Assembly: GCA_038501195.1 (NCBI GenBank)
Contig: JBBPUQ010000003.1
Span: forward strand, 3,502,501-3,566,500
Direction: 5' to 3'
Length of the DNA: 64,000 nucleotides
DNA from: Nemania diffusa
Taxonomy: Eukaryota > Ascomycota > Sordariomycetes > Xylariales > Xylariaceae
This document shows positions 35,896 through 46,148 of this stretch, piece by piece. Position 1 is the stretch's first letter. Every line of letters starts with the position of its first letter. The position numbers and the translations under genes were made by a program. Under the pieces are notes generated by a model. It ran no database searches and had not been told where the DNA came from. It was given only the letters and a program-made list of their open reading frames with translations.

Positions 35896-37062
35896 TTAAT
35901 TCAATCTCTCGATGCTTGAACGAGGTGCACCACGAGAGCTCTTGGAATGTGATCGCATCTCGTCGTATGCCTTTCGGTCTCCATTCCACCACTCATCCTC
36001 CTCCTGTCGGAGCGAGCCGGGAAAGAATTCGGCAACGAGTGGACGGCCGCAACCATGATTGGCCTCGAGATCCATGAGACCATACATGACTTTTTCTCTG
36101 GTGATTGTCTTAATGTGGTCGAGAGGTAAATTGTAGTGCGCGGGATTCCTCTCAACATTAGCTAGATAAGCATTTTGACCCATACCAATAACTCCAACCA
36201 AAATGAGGAACCAAGTGTTCTCAGCGAGTGCAGCGGAACTGACGAGGATGCCAAGCCATGCAAACAATTGAACGACGCAAATGCGAAATGTAAACCAGAA
36301 CCCCAATGGGAAGAGACCCGGATCTTCCTGTGCAAACTTCTCCCACACCCTTCCGTTGCGAGGAGTCTCTTGTGCAGAAAGGTCCTCTAAATCCAGACAT
36401 TGGCCGCCACCCATAATTACAATAATATCTCTAGAGCCATTCCCAGATGTCAGGGCAACCGTTTTGTTAGAATGCTGTCTATTTGGCAGTTTTTCCGCGC
36501 GCCATTGGGGAAGACTACCCATCACGATTGTCATTAAGGTGCCAGTTGCTGTGAGCAACAAGATACCGAAGTCGCCATAGAGGACTAGAGGGATAGATGC
36601 AACGGCTAGTTGTATAGCTGTGACCACGAGCCCCAGTATGTGGATCTTGCTGTACGAATGCATTGTATAGCGATTTGGGTTCTCCCTAGCCTTCCATACG
36701 GAAATGCGTATTGCGCCTGACAGGATTGGCTCCTTTCGCGCCATGTATAACTCCATGTCCCGAAAGATGCGTCCAACAACCCAGTTTCTGTTGTCGCGGT
36801 GGTATCCCGACCCGAGATTAAACACTTTGACTGTAGAATCGGGAGGTGGGAGAAGTCTCTGATCGCCCATCATGCTGACGAGGACCACAAAAGCGTATGT
36901 AACCCAACCGAATGAGAAGCAGACTGGAGTGTACAGGCATCCTGTACTCTGTGCGAGGGCTTTCTGGACCACATCTCCCCCGATGACCATGAGCACAGTG
37001 GCGACGTTGCTGGGGTTAGCTAATTGCGAGGAAAACCGGATTATAGCATCGGAGCTTAGCAT
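35896..37062 (-). CDS. multispanning fungal membrane protein, function unknown
   Basis: Single-exon protein of 388 residues, started at ATG 37062 (MLSSDAIIRFSSQL). The frame is open further upstream, but that part is unlike the rest and probably 5' leader. Hydrophobic spans are at about residues 45-63 (FSFGWVTYAFVVLVSMMG), 150-200 (two spans around HILGLVVTAIQLAVASIPLV and ILLLTATGTLMTIVMG), and 285-330 (CVVQLFAWLGILVSS, NTWFLILVGVIGMGQNAY). FNLGSGYHRDNRNWVVGRI and MGGGQCLDLEDLS are soluble motifs between spans. The N-terminal segment resembles a family of uncharacterised ascomycete integral membrane proteins. No transporter signature was recognised. Confidence 0.75.
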   Translation of the reverse strand: MLSSDAIIRFSSQLANPSNVATVLMVIGGDVVQKALAQSTGCLYTPVCFSFGWVTYAFVVLVSMMGDQRLLPPPDSTVKVFNLGSGYHRDNRNWVVGRIFRDMELYMARKEPILSGAIRISVWKARENPNRYTMHSYSKIHILGLVVTAIQLAVASIPLVLYGDFGILLLTATGTLMTIVMGSLPQWRAEKLPNRQHSNKTVALTSGNGSRDIIVIMGGGQCLDLEDLSAQETPRNGRVWEKFAQEDPGLFPLGFWFTFRICVVQLFAWLGILVSSAALAENTWFLILVGVIGMGQNAYLANVERNPAHYNLPLDHIKTITREKVMYGLMDLEANHGCGRPLVAEFFPGSLRQEEDEWWNGDRKAYDEMRSHSKSSRGAPRSSIERLN

Positions 37063-37853
37063 CTTTAATTCGATCTCGGGTGGAGATTTTGGAAATAGAA
37101 GAAGACAGACAGTAAGGCAATTCTTGGTATTTATCTCATATAAGAAGCTGGGCGTCAGGGTGTTCAAATTTACTAGTTTCAAAGTGGCGATTTGGGAATT
37201 CCGTTGATTATCTTGGAGCCTGAGTCCAAATCTAATCAGACACGAAGAGCTGGGCAGCTTATAAATATACATGCGATGGCACACGTGCATTTACTAGAGC
37301 GTATACACATGTGCGGTGTACCTATCCGATAGCAAGGCCATGTAGAGGCGCAAGGCTGCCTCACTATCATCATTGGAGTTGTTTTTCAACCTTGGGCTGA
37401 GTGACATAATACTTAGTCCAGTGCACCATGTGTCACCGCAAGTGGGGAAAGCCCGTTAAGCAGTTGAGACAGCTCACATTCGCTAGCATAATAGGTCATT
37501 TTTGAATCGTTTTGGGCGCACTCATTTTATCCTCTTGATATTATCCGATATCTCATGTTTGACAAAGAAGCCACTATTATAGTCCGTAAACAAGACAAGT
37601 AGCATACACATTGAAATTAAATGATGACTCGAGACCTCCTGGCGTCGCGTTTTATCTCCATGAATCACATTTCCCTATCAGATATTACCACACGTTATGT
37701 CATGGGGCACTCCGTTGTCAGACCTAGGCCCTATAGCCCACCCTTCTACCACAGCATTTCTTTGCTAGTACTTACGAGAGCTTGCCCGATGCCGAATCTC
37801 TCTAAATTTTGTTGAGCGTTTATCACAACACAAGAAAGTCTACCTACTCTATC
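37063..37853. other. divergent intergenic region
   Basis: Upstream region for both the leftward membrane-protein gene and the rightward TPR gene. The in-frame extension of the membrane protein occupies 37063-37290. No other feature was seen. Confidence 0.45.
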
Positions 37854-40439
37854 ATGATACAGTCAACTATGTCAGGTAACGAAGCAGCTTCTGGTGGTTT
37901 GTCTCTCACACTCGTACCGGACAACATCTTGAAAAACCTCATGCACGGGTACTTGTTTTTAGAGAGTGGGGATCTCATAAGCGCTGAAAGTGACCTTTTT
38001 CGTGTCCAAACTGCTCTAGAATCTTCGGAAAAGTACGAAGACGTGCGTTGTTGTATCGCGAGCCAGACAGACATTGCCATTTGTAAACTTCGCAGAGGGA
38101 TGTATAAGGAAGCCCAAGAGGATTTCAACGCAGTTCTCCATAAAAAGATCACCGTTCATGAAAGAAATACTGTGGAGAGATGGATTGCAATTTCGTTACT
38201 TTATCAAGGACACTACGAGGAAGCGACCGAGTGCTTCAAATCGATACTTGAGACCATTCACACCAAGGGTCTCGATCATATAATAAGTGAGATTTTAGTT
38301 CGAAGAAATCTAGCTTTATCGTTTGCCTATCAAGGAATTTATCAACAAGCACTCAGCCAGATCAAGACTGCTCGGGACCGCCTTGAACAGGCTCAAGCAC
38401 AGCTAAATAAGATGTTGCCGCGACGACTATCCCAACTTAGTGAGCCTGACAGAACAGTATCAATAGAATCTTCTGAAACATTGGCAACTCAAATCTCTGC
38501 CGGTGATAAAGAGATGGATGTACCTAACCTCGATCCAATCCCGCATTATGGCATGATGCAAAACGAGTTTAACAAGCTCTGCCTTGCCGAATCGAAGATT
38601 TATTATATGTTGGGAGATTTCAAAGCTGCTCTCGAAAAGTCAGGGGAAGCACTGCGTGGTATGGAGAATAAGTTGGGAGCAGGGCACATAGAGACACTGG
38701 AGTGTGCCAGTCACCATTCTCTTGTTCTCGCATTCAACTCTCGTATATCTGAAGCTAAGAGCATGGAAAAATCCACTTTCCCCAAGACACGACGTCGATT
38801 AGGTCCCCTGCACCCCCAAACATTGGAAACGCTGGGTCATCTTGTGAAAATCTACCAATTCCAGGCACGTCTATCCGACGCGGGCGATACGGCAAAATCT
38901 CTCGCTAGGGATACCGAATCATCGTTGACGGCACGCCATCTTCAAACATATCATTGCAGGTACTTAGAAGCTGAGAGCATGCTAGCATTTGGCAATTATG
39001 ATTCAGCCGAGGTCAAACTTGAAGGTATCGTAAAGGATGCCGTCGAAGTGTATGGGAAATGCCACCCGACTATCATACACTACCACTCTCGACTTGCTTT
39101 CGCAAAATATCACTCGGGTAAATTACAAGAAGCATGGAAGCTTATTGTCCCTGTCTTCAAGGAGCAAAGTAAGATGTATACGTTCTACGAGCAAACGGCG
39201 GGAGAGGCCTACGACGCACCAAGATTTGACGGACACCAGCCTCCTGTAGATCTTCAAGACGTTCACAATTATCTCCAGGACAAAACGAGCAAAAATCAAA
39301 GAATCCACCCATATATTCTTCAAACCCTGCGTACGATAACGCTAATAAAGCTGCAGGTTAAGGGAAGCGAGGACTATGCGTTTCTAGTTTTCTGGGCAAT
39401 ATGGAAGCAAAATGAACTTTACTGGGGGAAATCCTCAATATTCACACTCGACTCCGAGTACGACTTTGCCATCGCTTGTAAAGGAAGAGGCATATCTCTC
39501 GAAAATGATGACTTGCTACAGCAAGCTGCCAATCACCTAAGGCTCGTATACCAGGGACGCTTTTCTCTCCTACACCCAACGCATCCAGGCACTATCTCGG
39601 CGAGGCGTGAGCTCCTCATCGTGAACATTACTCTTGGGCAGTGGGAATCACATATAGACCCCAATAGAACAATCAATGCTTATGACGTTACAGAGAAGGT
39701 ATCTCCAGTTTGTCTCGATAGCACAAAATGGAGATGTCTCGAAGCAGAATCCCGTGACCTTGTCGGCCAACACGAAGCATGTCTCGGATTTAAGCACCCA
39801 GAAACATTGCAGTCCCTGGAGCTTCTCTTTATTGTTCAGATTATGCTTGAAAATACGGCTGGTGCAAGGGAGACGCTTCACGAAGGACTCCAGCGCCTTC
39901 GCCATATATCCGTGCGTCATGAACGGTTCATCAAATCTCTAGCCCAAGAGCATAGATTTGCATTGATCTTGATAGGTCGTAGTGATACATACGACATGGA
40001 AGCGCTCCAAATACTACGGGAGATATTATGGACCACCGAGGCGCTGCCAAAGACGAAGCGCGACACATTGCACAAGAGTATAGAATTTTATAAGGCAATG
40101 ATCGACAATGACATTGAAACCTTGTCCTCCAAATTTAGGCCTTGCAGAGAGAGGTGGGAAAAAGAATTAGAAGCAAAGATCAAAAGCGCAGAGGCGAAGG
40201 AGCTATATCACGAAGCCGCGACGTATCAAGCTGAGTTGTGGTCGTTACTTGCGTCTCTCGACAAACTTGACAGTACTTCGGTAATAGATGCCCGGATCAA
40301 GTTAGCCGAGTTTCAAATTCGGAGGCCTACGTACCACAAAAAGAAAGAGGGTCGACAATTATTAAGAGAGGTGACGGCGACATATTCAAAGGCTCTGACA
40401 CAGGATCAGAGACAGAGGATAGAAACCTTAGAAGCTTAG
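37854..40439 (+). CDS. large TPR-repeat protein
   Basis: Single exon of 861 residues started at ATG 37854; the next ATG is five codons on. Helical tetratricopeptide-type repeats run through most of it, for example YEDVRCCIASQTDIAICKLR, WIAISLLYQGHYEEATECFK, and LGPLHPQTLETLGHLVKIYQ near residue 320. The LGxxHPxTLxxxxxL pattern is the TPR_10/12 (kinesin-light-chain-like) form common in fungal NLR proteins. Related copies are GKCHPTIIHYHSRLAFAKYH near residue 405 and GFKHPETLQSLELLFI near residue 650. No ATPase, effector or membrane domain is seen, so it could be a stand-alone repeat protein or the orphaned sensor part of an NLR. Function is unknown. Confidence 0.75.
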   Translation: MIQSTMSGNEAASGGLSLTLVPDNILKNLMHGYLFLESGDLISAESDLFRVQTALESSEKYEDVRCCIASQTDIAICKLRRGMYKEAQEDFNAVLHKKITVHERNTVERWIAISLLYQGHYEEATECFKSILETIHTKGLDHIISEILVRRNLALSFAYQGIYQQALSQIKTARDRLEQAQAQLNKMLPRRLSQLSEPDRTVSIESSETLATQISAGDKEMDVPNLDPIPHYGMMQNEFNKLCLAESKIYYMLGDFKAALEKSGEALRGMENKLGAGHIETLECASHHSLVLAFNSRISEAKSMEKSTFPKTRRRLGPLHPQTLETLGHLVKIYQFQARLSDAGDTAKSLARDTESSLTARHLQTYHCRYLEAESMLAFGNYDSAEVKLEGIVKDAVEVYGKCHPTIIHYHSRLAFAKYHSGKLQEAWKLIVPVFKEQSKMYTFYEQTAGEAYDAPRFDGHQPPVDLQDVHNYLQDKTSKNQRIHPYILQTLRTITLIKLQVKGSEDYAFLVFWAIWKQNELYWGKSSIFTLDSEYDFAIACKGRGISLENDDLLQQAANHLRLVYQGRFSLLHPTHPGTISARRELLIVNITLGQWESHIDPNRTINAYDVTEKVSPVCLDSTKWRCLEAESRDLVGQHEACLGFKHPETLQSLELLFIVQIMLENTAGARETLHEGLQRLRHISVRHERFIKSLAQEHRFALILIGRSDTYDMEALQILREILWTTEALPKTKRDTLHKSIEFYKAMIDNDIETLSSKFRPCRERWEKELEAKIKSAEAKELYHEAATYQAELWSLLASLDKLDSTSVIDARIKLAEFQIRRPTYHKKKEGRQLLREVTATYSKALTQDQRQRIETLEA

Positions 40440-41562
40440 TGGACATAACCTACGCACTTAACGCCATAAGCCATATCTCTTGATTTAATCAACCTTCTAG
40501 CTTTTAAGACGAGTTATTCAGCAACAACAACATTTAAAGAATTGAATAAAATGTAATAGAAAAAGGAGTTTAATTGCGCGTCTAATAAATTGAGTTGCAC
40601 CTACAACTATAATGTTATATGCTATTCTAATATACGAGTATTTCTTGTTGTATATATAATATATATTAAAACGTGATATTGCAGTTATAAAAATGCAGCC
40701 TCACTCAGTAGACTAAGCTAAATAAGACCATGCATTAAATCCTTCTGGGTTAGATCGGCATAGTCTAGGTTAATATACCCTGTTAAGTACATACATAGGT
40801 TCAGACTCAGTGCCTAGCTACCTACCTAAGGTACGCACTGTGGGCCACCGTAGATATGTGTTAGAAATAACCACTGTGCCAAAAGATGAACTTAATATTC
40901 CAATTCTTATTGTAATATTTGCAACAATATGTGAACGCACTTCGTGGTACTTGTGTCTCACGGCACTCAACGCATGAAACTCTATATACTCTGTAATAAT
41001 CTATATCCCTCACCAAATCTTACATGCTCTTTTTTCTGGTTCCCAGATGGCATTCTAGTCTGTGTGCTTGTTCGTTGAGATGATGCACGACAAAGCTGAC
41101 TAGGTCAGAGGCAAACCATACAAGGCTAATCTGCACCGCTAGGGTTAGACTGTTAGACGCTAGATACCGTAACCTGGTAGCGCACGCTGTCATGTAGACC
41201 TATCCTACATAGATTCTGCGTCGCCAATTGCATAGAAGTTCCATATGTTTGAGTGTCACTATTAACTTTAATAGAAACAAATCTACAGCCAAAGACGTAG
41301 ATGAGTCTGTACCTAGGTAGCTAATCTTTGGGGCCTCCCATCACTAGTACTACCTAGTTTTCAATTAGGGGCAAGGTATGCCCAAAAATTCAAACTTGGG
41401 TTACATAAGTGAAGGCGTAGAGGCGAGTTTGAACTCTTAAACCTCGTCGCATTGTATTCGAGTTCATTTAGAATGAAGTTGGAAATTATCTTCTGTACCT
41501 ACATGTAGGTACCTAAGGCAACGCCAACTTGAGAAGCTCCCGCGTGGTAGCGGTGGGGCTTA
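40440..41562. other. intergenic region left of the MITE
   Basis: Holds the 68-bp LTR-like element at 40859-40926. A palindromic TACCTACATGTAGGTA string lies at 41498-41513. Otherwise no gene was recognised. Confidence 0.5.
40859..40926. mobile_element. 68-bp LTR-like mini-element with 5-bp target duplication
   Basis: Begins TGTTAGAAATAACCACTG and ends GCAACA. Direct repeats ATATG lie at 40854-40858 and 40927-40931. Its first 27 bases match the reverse complement of the 9369-9448 element at about 25 positions, so the two belong to one family. Confidence 0.65.
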
Positions 41563-41750
41563 TCCCTTTGAGTGCCCCCTTCGCACCGCGACTTAAAAAG
41601 TGGAATAACGGGGCCGCACGCACAGATGCATACACCCAATAAGAGTATAAATAATGCTCGGATAATAGTTTTATTGGGTGTAAATATCCCTGCGAGCGGC
41701 CCCGTTATTCCACTTTTTAAGTCGCGGTGCGAAGGGGGCACTCAAAGGGA
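41563..41750. mobile_element. 188-bp MITE with long terminal inverted repeats
   Basis: The first and last 55 bases are perfect inverted copies, starting TCCCTTTGAGTGCCCCC, and similarity continues imperfectly for about 25 more bases. TA dinucleotides flank it at 41561-41562 and 41751-41752, the target duplication of the Tc1/mariner-pogo superfamily. The interior is non-coding; the mirrored open frames on both strands are a by-product of the palindrome. Confidence 0.88.
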
Positions 41751-41752
41751 TA

Positions 41753-42642
41753 GGGGACTAGATAACTAACTCAATAGATGGAGGAGGCCTGGGGCATCTT
41801 AGGCAACCTAGATACTTTCTAGGCTAATGCGCTTTCATTTCTCTAATCACAACTTGTGTATATCCAGGGCGTTGGAGCATTTTATCTCTAGATGAGCATC
41901 AGTCCATCAAGTTTCGAGTTGAAAATAAGGCCCTTGCTATCTAGAGCACTCCTCGCAGGGTGGACCATAACCTATAGCGGACATTTCAATAAGTATTTGC
42001 AGCTACTAAAACACCGCATTGCATGTGTAGATCTATAATTCTCGTGTGAAATTTACGGTCGCATAATTCAGCGCTATTTCGTAACATACTTATTAGATAG
42101 TGTAATTTTGAAATCGACTCCAAATAACATGCATGAGAAATAGATGCTGAAAATATATATAGCGAGACAGCGCCAAGCTTCAAAATTATTCATTGAACAT
42201 TAAAATTGTAGAAAAATATGGTGTGCAGTCGTTATTTAGTTTTGAAGTTAGCTTTTGTTGTAATTTTCTAGGGCGTATTAGTGAGTGAATCTCTAGGTAT
42301 TACCCTATACGTAGAAGGCTGTCACAGGTAGAAGGATAGGGGAGGGTGTAGTATAAAACTCCATAGGTAGACGTATTAATTGATGACTTGGGTATTGGAT
42401 CCCCTTTCTCGTCCGGACTAGTAACCCCTTGGGCCCAAGTAATACCGGTGGTGACACTTAGGGGGCGGGTAGTTGTAAACGCGACGAGAACACCTCTATA
42501 AGTAATCAGAGCCATTAACTCGCACACCCTGAAGAGTCTAGCTACATAACATACAGAAACGGCGATGAAAACCCCCTCTGGGAGCAAGTAGCAAGGTTTA
42601 TTTTGCTATTGCCGATAATAAGTCACGAGAGATCAGCTAAGA
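41753..42642. other. intergenic region right of the MITE
   Basis: No supported gene or repeat. It is downstream of the SDR gene. Confidence 0.5.
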
Positions 42643-43756
42643 TCATAGCTTTGCTTTTCCCTCAGCACTATTCATCCTAGTACCCTCGTCATCTTGCTCC
42701 TTCACTCTCAGGTCGGGAAGCTGGGCGGGCATGATTCTCCTGGGAGACGTGCCGGGAACGACAGCATATTTGGAAAAGTCAGTGACGCCTGCATCGCTCC
42801 GGAGATAATCTTCGTCAAGCTCTAGTCGTCCGTTTACCTTAGCAGCAGGGGCTCGCAGCATTGCAAGAATTGCATCCGAAAAGATAGTTGCCTTGCGTAG
42901 ATTTTCTGCTTCTTTTGAATTTTTCTCGGTCATCTTGCGGGTAGCTCCAGATTCAATAGCCTATAGCTCATCAGTATACGCTTTATGGGATGGTTAATAG
43001 TTAATGCACGGGATGCTTACAACTGCCGGCCATATGCTCGTAATCGCCATGTCGTTGAGGCCTTGTCTCACGAGGTCCATGGCTAGCCCCATCGTCAGCA
43101 CACTCATGCCAACCTTTCCAATGGCATAGGCGGTCTTCCCCCTGAAGAAGCGACTGTATATTGGAGGGCTAACGACGATGATTCGGCCGCTGCCATGCCT
43201 CTTTAGGTGCGGTAGCGACGCCTGTATAGTCCCGTAAAGTCCCTCGGGATTCACTCTCTGCATTAATTGGAAGCGCTTCATGGGCGTGTCCTCAACTGCC
43301 GCCCACCAGATCGCCCCTGAGTTATAGACTAACACATCAAGCCGCCCATACAACTACCCGCCCATGACCCTAGTCAGCAGAGTAGACGGAGCCAAGGGAT
43401 GTTGACAATACCTCAATTGTCTTGTCCACGCATCTCTTAACGCTTTGGAAGTCTCGGACATCCGCGGCTATTGCGGTCGCCTCGCCACCAGCTTCTCGAA
43501 TCTCTCGCTCAACGGTGCTAATCGTCGATTGTGGAGAGTTGGGGTCTGGCGGGAACGGTGAAGCGCTTTGAGCGTCACTGGTGGACTTGGCTGCAACGAT
43601 AACTGCAACATCGTCAGCTAAGGACCAAAGCTAAACCTTGGATCTTGTGGTAATTGTACCGGAGTAGCCATCTTTAGCCAATGCTAGGTCAATAGCAACT
43701 TGTCTACCAATACCCCTAGAAGCTCCAACGACTAGTGCGACTCGTTTAGTGTTCAT
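42643..43756 (-). CDS. short-chain dehydrogenase/reductase, HSDL2-like
   Basis: NAD(P)-dependent oxidoreductase of the SDR superfamily. Four exons, 43756-43660, 43602-43412, 43353-43021 and 42960-42643, give 312 residues with all phases matching. The cofactor motif GASRGIG is at residues 11-17. The strand-4 motif reads YNSGA where NNASA or NAG is usual. DTPMKRFQLMQRVN matches the HSDL2 group. The active site is a Ser in VVSPPIYS with YAIGK (YxxxK). The C-terminal tail (RLELDEDYLRSDAGVTDFS) is the usual HSDL2-like closing segment. Branch sites such as AGCTGAC support the introns. It is the leftmost member of a four-gene metabolic block. Substrate is unknown; a role in the neighbouring pathway is only suggested by position. 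Confidence 0.87.
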
Positions 43757-44177
43757 CGTGGCAAGTGTAGGATACAATGGTCATTGAACGCTCAATCTCA
43801 TAGCACATTCGGGAGAAAGCTTATTGAGATCACATTGCAAGACGTTAGGAAGCATAGGATCTTGATATAAATTACATATACGATGACTCGGCTTGATCTT
43901 GAGCTCCCCTTTATTACCGAGCCATACTGTCCAGAGATGAGATCAGAGATCACTAATCGTCCATTTAAATGGGTCTTGAGATTGAGCCGAGGCTTCAAAT
44001 TATCCCCACAATCACGGCCTTCTATATGCATATACCCTTTATATACACTTTACGTATTTATACATAATAATTAGAGTACCTACACGCCATACCTAAGGCA
44101 CCCAAGTCATCTCTATATTGCAGCGGAGTATCTAGGTAGATAGGAACCTAATAAAGCCACGCTCCTGAAATTGTTGT
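43757..44177. other. intergenic region
   Basis: Short spacer between the SDR start and the aspartokinase 3' end, so the two genes lie head to tail on the minus strand. An alternative last exon of aspartokinase could reach about 44109. Confidence 0.45.
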
Positions 44178-46148
44178 TTAGATACTTGTTATGCCGTGAG
44201 CTCGGTAGGAAAACGGAGACTTACTTCGACGAAACCGACTTTCTTCAATTGTTGGTATTTTGAGAACTTCTCTGTGTATAGCATTGAGCGCTGCAGTTGC
44301 ATCGTCCGCGTTAACGACAAAACTGCGAGGGAGCGTTAGCAAACGTGTTGCAAAGCTTCGCGTCGATGACCTCCCGGGCCACTCACGATATGCTGATCTC
44401 GCTTGCACCCTGGCTAATAAGGTGAATGTTAACATTTGCAGCTGCCAGTGCCGAAAGTGTTTCATCTAGGCTACTGTTAGCAAGTCTTGTCGCCTCAGCA
44501 GATGCGCACGAACCCGTACTGGCCACGCCGATCTGGCTTCTCATTTTGTGACCAACAATGGTCACAATTGACATATTGTTCACGATGGCAACTTGGCCAA
44601 AACTCTCAAGCTCTTCTTTCAGCCTTAAAACCGCACTCGAATTTCCCGGCGAATATACAGCTAGGCTGACATTTCTCTCGCTTGTCGCTACTAGGTCGAC
44701 TGCAATGTTATTCCTCTCAAGTCGATCGAACACTTGAATCAGGAGACCCCCCGATTTTGTGTTCCTATTGCAGACCACATTGATGAGTAATACATCATCC
44801 TTGACTGTCACGGCAGTTGGTTTTCTACGTTCAAATCGGCCAACTGAGAAGTCATTCTTGAGGAGCACACCAGGCGGTGATACCACCTTCATGACCTGGC
44901 CAATCTCTAGGGTGGAGGAAGTAGATCTCGGATCAATCAAGGTGCCTTCATTATGGGGTTTGAAGACATTCTTCAAACGAAGGGAAATATTGGCTTCACG
45001 GATCTGATCCATTGTTAAAGGATGAATAACCTGCTTTCTGATCAGCAAATCATGCGGCACTAAGCATCTCGCCTGGTAATCGGTCAAAGCATACCTCGCT
45101 CCCGTAATATGTCAGCTCCGTGGCCTCGTCTGCTGTGACTGAGGATAGGAGTTGTGCTGAAGGAATCTTTCGTGGATCAGCGGTAAAGATGCCGTCGACC
45201 TCCTTCCAGATCTGCAGTTCCGCTGCCCCTACTGCGACAGCAGACATAGCTGCGCAAAGGTCTGAGTACCCTCGGCCAACGGTCTGGATGAGCGAGTTTG
45301 GCATAATACCAAAAAATCCTGTCTTTGATTAATCACCCGAAATGTTGAGACGTTCACCGGCAGAGCTTACCTGTAACAATGGGTATCGCCGGTTCGCAGT
45401 CTCTAATCCGAGTAGCTATCTCCTCGGCAATAACATGGTAGAACCTGGACCCTAGTTTGTCTAATGCGGCGGCCTGGTCGTCGGTTGATGCACCAAACAC
45501 CGCGGATACTACGTCGTCTAGGATGACTGGTTGTGCGGCGATGCCCTGGATATCAGATTAATTAAGATACGACCGGATGTCACAAAGCCCTCGGCTGAAG
45601 CACTCACGCTGCTTGCTAAACACGCCGCGACAATCAGACATGCCAACTTCTCGCCTAGCGAAATCACGCGGTCTTTGGAACGTGGGGACAGCTCTCCCAC
45701 TATCTGCGGAAACTTTAGTGCTCCGCGGCCTGCGCCCGATTCATAGTTTGCTCACCTGCGCAGCTATCAAGAATTTCTTCAAGGCCTCGCATTCCCTTAC
45801 GATGCTCGTTTTCGTAATGCCGTAAGCCTCGGATGATGACCGTTCCTGTGTCTCGAAAATTGAATCTAGCACAGCCAGGTGGTTGTCTCTAATGAGATAG
45901 ACCAGATCCACCAATTTCTCTTGCGCGTCGGCTCCGAGTTCGGATAGTGCAATGCATTCCAACAGTAGACTCGTCGTTCCCTTAGCTTTGAGCGTCCCCG
46001 ACAAGGCAGAACAGACGACAACTAGTCTGTACTTTTCGGCATAGTCCGGAATAATGCTACCGCAAATGGTGCTCATGAGCTTTCCTAAACTTGTGCCCCC
46101 ATACTTCTGCACTAGCCAGGGCTTGTTCACGTTGGTGGCGGCGACCAT
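44178..46148 (-). CDS. aspartokinase (aspartate kinase)
   Basis: Phosphorylates L-aspartate with ATP, the entry step to homoserine, methionine, threonine and O-acetylhomoserine. Six exons, 46148-45756, 45703-45608, 45545-45371, 45318-45095, 45030-44387 and 44322-44178, give 558 residues, close to the yeast enzyme. Landmarks in order: QKYGGTSLGK at the start, SPRSKDRVISLGEKLACL, TGFFGIMPNSLIQTVGRGYS then DLCAA, EVDGIFTADPRKIPSA, ELTYYGSEVIHPLTM, and two C-terminal ACT regulatory domains ending in HLISQGASEIS. ACT2 contains an extra segment near GSCASAEATRLANSS that may be an unspliced 39-base intron. The start was chosen at MVAATNV; the frame is open further upstream. Being beside a nitrilase and an O-acetylhomoserine enzyme suggests a pathway-specific paralogue rather than the housekeeping copy. 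Confidence 0.88.

Noticed and set aside
41499..41769. Mirrored open frames on both strands encoding the same peptide ends
   Set aside because: They are produced by the inverted repeats of the MITE and have no coding features.
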